Assembly (NCBI RefSeq): GCF_016925535.1
Contig: NZ_CP070496.1
Span: forward strand, 2,356,001 to 2,420,000
Source: Natronoglycomyces albus
Lineage (GTDB): Bacteria; Actinomycetota; Actinomycetes; Mycobacteriales; Micromonosporaceae
Reading direction: 5' to 3'
DNA: 64,000 nucleotides
Each line of letters begins with the position of its first letter. Position 1 is the stretch's first letter. Under the pieces are notes generated by a model, which ran no database searches, was not told where the DNA came from, and saw only the letters and a program-made list of their open reading frames with translations. A program made the position numbers and the translations under genes. Positions 60,661 through 64,000 of this stretch are shown here, piece by piece.

Positions 60661-61155
60661 CTAACCATGAAACAAAGGCGCACGCCCCCACCACCACCTA
60701 CGCGCACTCAATTCGCCTCCCCCATGTTCTGCGGGCCAACGGAAGACCTCCAGCGTGGCTGCCAGGAACCTCTCATCAGCCCATCGCAAAATCCGCGTCT
60801 CTTGCGCGCCTATACCCCCGTGGCCATCAATGATGTCACGTACCCGCAATGTCGCATGGAACTCGTCTGGCCCCATGGCATCCTCGCTATCAACAGATCC
60901 GCTTTCCAGACACGAAACGCGGCTTTCCCAAGTAAGGACCAGATCTCGTTTTGGAGCCGAAATCACCGGCGACCTACCCCCGTCTTCCCCCACGACTGGA
61001 ATACTGGGATCGACCACGTTTCGCAAGCACGCACGATGCATTGCCAGTTCCTGAAACCGCTGGTCCACTCGCACATCCACCTGCACCATATCGTGCGTAG
61101 ATCTATCCACGTCACGACTCAAACAGACACAACAAAGCATATAACTAGATCTCAT
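60661..61155 (-). CDS. Candidate immunity protein next to toxin relic 1
   Basis: 164 aa if started at 61155; a start at the internal Met of MVQVDVRVDQRFQELAMHRACL is also plausible. Soluble, mixed alpha/beta, with HATLRVRDIIDGHGGIGAQE and EVFRWPAEHGGGELSARRWWWG at the end. No family was recognised. It follows toxin relic 1 by 42 bases on the same strand, the usual position of an immunity gene behind a polymorphic toxin, and that is the only functional hint. The opposite strand also has a long open frame of poorer composition. Confidence 0.45.
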   Translation of the reverse strand: MRSSYMLCCVCLSRDVDRSTHDMVQVDVRVDQRFQELAMHRACLRNVVDPSIPVVGEDGGRSPVISAPKRDLVLTWESRVSCLESGSVDSEDAMGPDEFHATLRVRDIIDGHGGIGAQETRILRWADERFLAATLEVFRWPAEHGGGELSARRWWWGRAPLFHG

Positions 61156-61197
61156 TTTATAAACTCCAATTCCTAGGCTGGATCACCACCAAGTGTC

Positions 61198-61629
61198 TCA
61201 TTCCCAGCGCCCTCCAGGCCCGGTGTACCTATTGTACTCAGCATCAGTAATGGGAAAATTCGTGATAGGTTTATCCCCTTCTCTGATTACAACATGCCTC
61301 GTGCCATTCCCCTGATCGAGGATTTTTACCGATCTTCCCGTCTCAAAATCAATAAATAGTTCTCCTTCGTCCCAGACATGTTGCACGTCTATGCCACGTT
61401 GATTGGCTCTTTCAGCACTATGCACCTCTCTCGGGTCGACCTCCGAGCAGTTGTGGTTGAGGAATGCATAACTGCCTACCTGTACGTAGTAGGTGTGGAG
61501 CGATCCGACGGTGAGGCTGTGGGTGGTGGTTGTGGTCTCATGATGCTCTACCTGGGCCGCTTGTGTCCACGAACCGGATGAGGTCTTGATCCATGCCCCG
61601 GTTGCGAGGGCGCGCGCCGGTGCCCAATA
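61198..61629 (-). pseudogene. Polymorphic toxin C-terminus relic 1 (Hint end plus DUF4258-like tip)
   Basis: The frame is open from about 61656 but has no start codon with a site. It reads YWAPARALATGAWIKTSSGS, then HSLTVGSLHTYYVQVGSY and LNHNC, the characteristic end of a pretoxin Hint domain in actinobacterial RHS/polymorphic toxins. The tip follows: VHSAERANQRGIDVQHV, LFIDFETGRSVKIL, VVIREGDKPITNFPI. This looks like a DUF4258/BrnT-like toxin fold (H-x-A-E-R-x-x-x-R-G-I). It is an orphan tip without its secretion trunk, either a silent cassette or a relic. Confidence 0.65.
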
Positions 61630-61702
61630 ACCATCCGTGGCCCCGCATCTACAGGGTCATCAACAACTCAGAAAGCGTGACTGGCCAGATTCGCCTCTTA
61701 TC

Positions 61703-62455
61703 TTAGAATTCTTTTATGCGAAAGTGCACGTTCTCCCCAAGTAGTGGAAGGCCAGCGTGCGGTCCCTTATAGGCGAAATCGCTATTGAAAGCGTTGCGGA
61801 ATGGGTCCGCGACTTCCCATTGGATCGCGTTCCGTGGGCCGTATCCAACTTCAACCCCGTCCAGGTTCAGAAGGCCTCCGTAGATGAAGTGGTAGAAATA
61901 TTCTTCGTATTCCATGAGAATATTTTTGTCCTCAGTAAACGCCTTGAAACCGTGCGCTTTATTCCAGGCCTGGACTGCCGGCAACACCAAATCCCGCGCC
62001 GACACGATCCCGAACTCCGCTAGCATCAGCTCATACTCTGCCTGTGCCAAAGAATGCGCCAGAGAGAGACATCTTTTTCCTTTCTCGGTTATACCAAAAT
62101 CAAACCCTTCGTCTCCGTCCCAGCCGATATTTTCGAAGTCGCCGTCGTCGAGAAAGGCGTGCACATACTCGACCTGCACGTCAGCAGGCTCCCGCATCCG
62201 AATATAACCATCACGCGTTTCAGCATCAGGATTACCATATCCAACGCAAAGATCGATACTAATCAACTCGCGTTCAATAGCATCACACACGGCTCGTATC
62301 CCACGCCGACAATAAGGCTCTCGCTTTTTTCCCGACTTATCGCCGTCTAGCGGTGCATAGAAAAGAAGGTAGGTAAACAGTCGATCCTCATCAGCTATTT
62401 CAAGAAGAATCGAGACAGTGATCTCGTGATCTATTCGCTCCTGACTATTTATCAA
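61703..62455 (-). CDS. Candidate immunity protein behind toxin relic 2
   Basis: 250 aa from TTG 62455, chosen because GGAGAG lies six bases upstream and the start overlaps the toxin-tip stop by 11 bases; the longer reading upstream overlaps the toxin tip. Acidic, mostly alpha-helical with many aromatic residues (FLDDGDFENIGWDGDEGFDFGI, MEYEEYFYHFIYGG). No membrane segment. No known family was recognised. The coupled position directly behind a toxin tip suggests immunity function. Confidence 0.6.
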   Translation of the reverse strand: MINSQERIDHEITVSILLEIADEDRLFTYLLFYAPLDGDKSGKKREPYCRRGIRAVCDAIERELISIDLCVGYGNPDAETRDGYIRMREPADVQVEYVHAFLDDGDFENIGWDGDEGFDFGITEKGKRCLSLAHSLAQAEYELMLAEFGIVSARDLVLPAVQAWNKAHGFKAFTEDKNILMEYEEYFYHFIYGGLLNLDGVEVGYGPRNAIQWEVADPFRNAFNSDFAYKGPHAGLPLLGENVHFRIKEF

Positions 62456-62921
62456 TATGCACTCTCCAATTATCGATACTTCTACCTGTTCCTGGATTAA
62501 CATCGATTGCTGCACCCTCAGATCTTGAACTGTATCGATATTGCACTCTGGTTCCATCCGGGAGATTCGTGTAAAACCCAACGTTGTTTTTCATACTAGA
62601 AATGCTATCACCATGATATGCGATTTCAAGAAACAAATCGTCGAGGTCCGACTGCGACGATACCACTCGGAAGTTTGGGTTGCTACTTTTCCCTCGCTGC
62701 AGAGTCCGCAGATTGTCAACGACTCCCTCGATGCCACTGATTCTGCAGTTGTGATTAAGGAGTTTTTTCTCTCAACTGACGACGTAGAACGTGTGGAGCG
62801 ATCCGACGGTGAGGCTGTGAGTGGTGATTGTGGATTCATGATGCTATATCTGGGTGGCTTGGGCCCAGGACCCGGATGGGGCCCTGATCCATGCTCCAGC
62901 TGCGAGGTCGCGTGCCGCTAA
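62445..62921 (-). pseudogene. Polymorphic toxin C-terminus relic 2 (Hint end with two stops)
   Basis: One frame reads AARDLAAGAWIRAPSGSWAQ, TAG at 62844-62846, HHESTITTHSLTVGSLHTFY, TGA at 62772-62774, then LLNHNC and on into the tip (IEGVVDNLRTLQRG, then NVGFYTNLPDGTRVQYRYSS, SEGAAIDVNP, WRVHIDK). The Hint part is homologous to relic 1, including 29 identical bases around HSLTVGSLH. The tip is not recognised but is intact from GTG 62666 and could still be made. It is overlapped by the candidate immunity gene. Confidence 0.65.
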
Positions 62922-63276
62922 CCAAAGATGACTTCAGTCGAGTTGCCGACTGTTTACCGAGAGCCCATCGAAACCGACCCGGCAGCGGCGTGAGTAATAT
63001 CCTTACTACACGCAGATTGCCTCAGACTAAATGAAGCCTGCTGATCCAATGTAGATTCAGTTCACTAGTTCATCGAAGTATCAACTAGATTCGAGTCGTT
63101 CTAGGACCTATTCTTTTGCAGTCTATAAACGCACTGACACGTACCCACAGACTTCCTGGCAGCCGCGATCCAAGCATATTCACAAAACACTTAGCCCAGC
63201 CAAAAATGCATATCGGCCTAAGAATAGCGACTTTATTGAACGCATTACTTGTTGTCCTAAAAGAGTTCAAAGGAGT
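62922..63276. other. Intergenic, nothing recognised
   Basis: About 350 AT-rich bases between toxin relic 2 and the CPCC gene. Short frames exist without supporting sites. Confidence 0.5.
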
Positions 63277-63654
63277 TTACAAACGCCAAAAAGTACTTCT
63301 CCACCAATAAAGTGTTGACCGATCCTCTGGCCACGGGTCGAGTTGATCATATTCGGCTTCAAAGTTATCCTTCTCCACATCAACGGCTCTGAAACCCTCT
63401 TCCTTTTCTTCAATCTTTTCATAGGAACTCGTCAATGAGACGATCCGCGGATCCGAACCATATGCGCCAGAACTGCGATAATTTTTCCGCACTTCAACGA
63501 GTGAGGGCTTGTTCGCCCCGCCTCGCAGAGTCGGCCATCTAAGCTGTATAAGGTCATCTTCCCACCAGCAAACTGGGCAAATCATATAGCTACCCACATC
63601 GTCATGGACGACGTAGCCACAACACGGACAAGGGAACTTGATAGTAGAATTCAT
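63277..63654 (-). CDS. CPCC-type cysteine-rich protein
   Basis: 125 aa. The N-terminus is FPCPCCGYVVHDDVGSYMICPVCWWEDD: two C-x2-C pairs (C-P-C-C, C-P-V-C) that should bind zinc, followed by LRGGANKPSLVEVRKNYRSSG, matching the Cys_rich_CPCC family. Members often occur singly next to polymorphic toxin cassettes and are suspected immunity proteins. It is on the same strand as and upstream of toxin relic 2, so it may be the immunity gene of a lost cassette. Confidence 0.8.
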   Translation of the reverse strand: MNSTIKFPCPCCGYVVHDDVGSYMICPVCWWEDDLIQLRWPTLRGGANKPSLVEVRKNYRSSGAYGSDPRIVSLTSSYEKIEEKEEGFRAVDVEKDNFEAEYDQLDPWPEDRSTLYWWRSTFWRL

Positions 63655-63911
63655 TTAAATTCTCATTCCATACGGACAATTAAAATGTGCAATCGGTTAA
63701 CTTGGAATAAAGAACACCACAGACTCTTATCAGCCAAATGCCAAGTCTCCCGTACTAGATGTTCCAGACACACTTGGTGAATCTATTTAGTTTAATTTCC
63801 ACACCAGGACGTCGACCATCGCACAAACACATTGATTCAATTTCCGCAAAGTCGCAATTTGCCTCAGAGCAGAGTCTCATTTCCTTTTCATGCTCACATA
63901 ATGCGCCTTGC

Positions 63912-64000
63912 TCAACTTGTTTGGTGTTCATGTTGGTTGAGGACCTTGATGGAGCGGGCGAAGTTGTGGAGGCGGGCGATGCGAATGATCGCGATCGCGA
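63912..64000 (-). pseudogene. Possible 3' end of another transposase, cut by window edge
   Basis: The minus strand reads AIAIIRIARLHNFARSIKVLNQHEHQTS and then stops. The ending (I-K-V-L-N-Q-H-E-H-Q-T-S) resembles that of the IS5-type remnant at 60148 (I-S-V-F-N-S-H-E-Q-K-T-R). Only 29 codons are visible, so the call is weak. Nothing is recognised between this point and the CPCC gene at 63654. Confidence 0.3.

Noticed and set aside
60667-61176. 169-aa open frame on the plus strand
   Set aside because: Pro/Arg/His-rich, no supporting site, and antisense to a frame of better composition placed as an immunity gene.

Overview
The window reads as chromosomal DNA of a moderately GC-rich actinomycete. 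The signs are GTG/TTG starts with clear purine-rich ribosome binding sites, GTGA/ATGA-coupled operons, an LPxTG-type sortase signal, HtaA haem proteins and a PrpR/ScfR-type regulator of the methylcitrate cycle. A member of the Glycomycetaceae is my guess, but nothing in the window proves it. No rRNA, tRNA or CRISPR array was recognised.

Layout. 0-2 kb: two HtaA-type haem-binding surface proteins (the first cut by the window edge). 2.4-8.6 kb: a small hypothetical protein, CutC, a GNAT protein with a doubtful 5' end, and a tricorn-type protease. 9-14.3 kb: prpD-prpB-prpC with a divergent PrpR-like regulator. 15-27.3 kb: a natural-product locus built around a LysW-type amino-group carrier protein. 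It has LysW, a LysX-type ligase, a DegT aminotransferase plus a degenerate DegT half, a LysY/ArgC-type reductase, a LysZ kinase fused to a LysK-type M20 peptidase, a split transketolase, two ATP-grasp ligases and an MFS transporter. This is the gene set used to make 2,6-diamino-5,7-dihydroxyheptanoate-type units on a carrier protein, as in vazabitide/azinomycin/ficellomycin-type pathways. 27.3-31 kb: AT-richer DNA with two kinds of small inverted-repeat elements, a TrmB/LuxR-type regulator, and an overlooked 46-aa signal-peptide gene facing it.

31.3-43.4 kb: a second natural-product locus that I consider the most interesting part of the window. It is a YcaO RiPP cluster: an NAD-dependent reductase/epimerase, a degenerate YcaO homologue, a C-domain/YcaO cyclodehydratase fusion, an overlooked 37-aa precursor peptide gene (36506-36619, ending NNHGHVSTAFAWS), and a heterodimeric ABC exporter. 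A Fec-type metallophore importer (permease, binding lipoprotein, ATPase) is transcribed divergently. The shared control region carries a Zur/Fur-box-like palindrome. The arrangement suggests a metal-regulated, ribosomally made metallophore with dedicated export and re-uptake.

43.5-59.5 kb: accessory and housekeeping genes. They are a MacB-type ABC system with an HlyD-like adaptor and a lipoprotein, an I36-like secreted protein whose 5' end is split by a 98-bp element, AlkB, PhzF, a Tat/lipoprotein amidohydrolase, a GT4 glycosyltransferase, a GH16 glucanase, an FAD monooxygenase divergent from a GntR-TetR hybrid regulator, CGNR and GNAT proteins, and an XRE/methionine aminopeptidase pair. 59.5-64 kb: a decay zone holding a broken alpha/beta hydrolase, an IS5-type transposase remnant, two relics of Hint-type polymorphic toxin C-termini each followed by a candidate immunity gene, a CPCC cysteine-rich protein, and what may be the 3' end of another transposase at the window edge.
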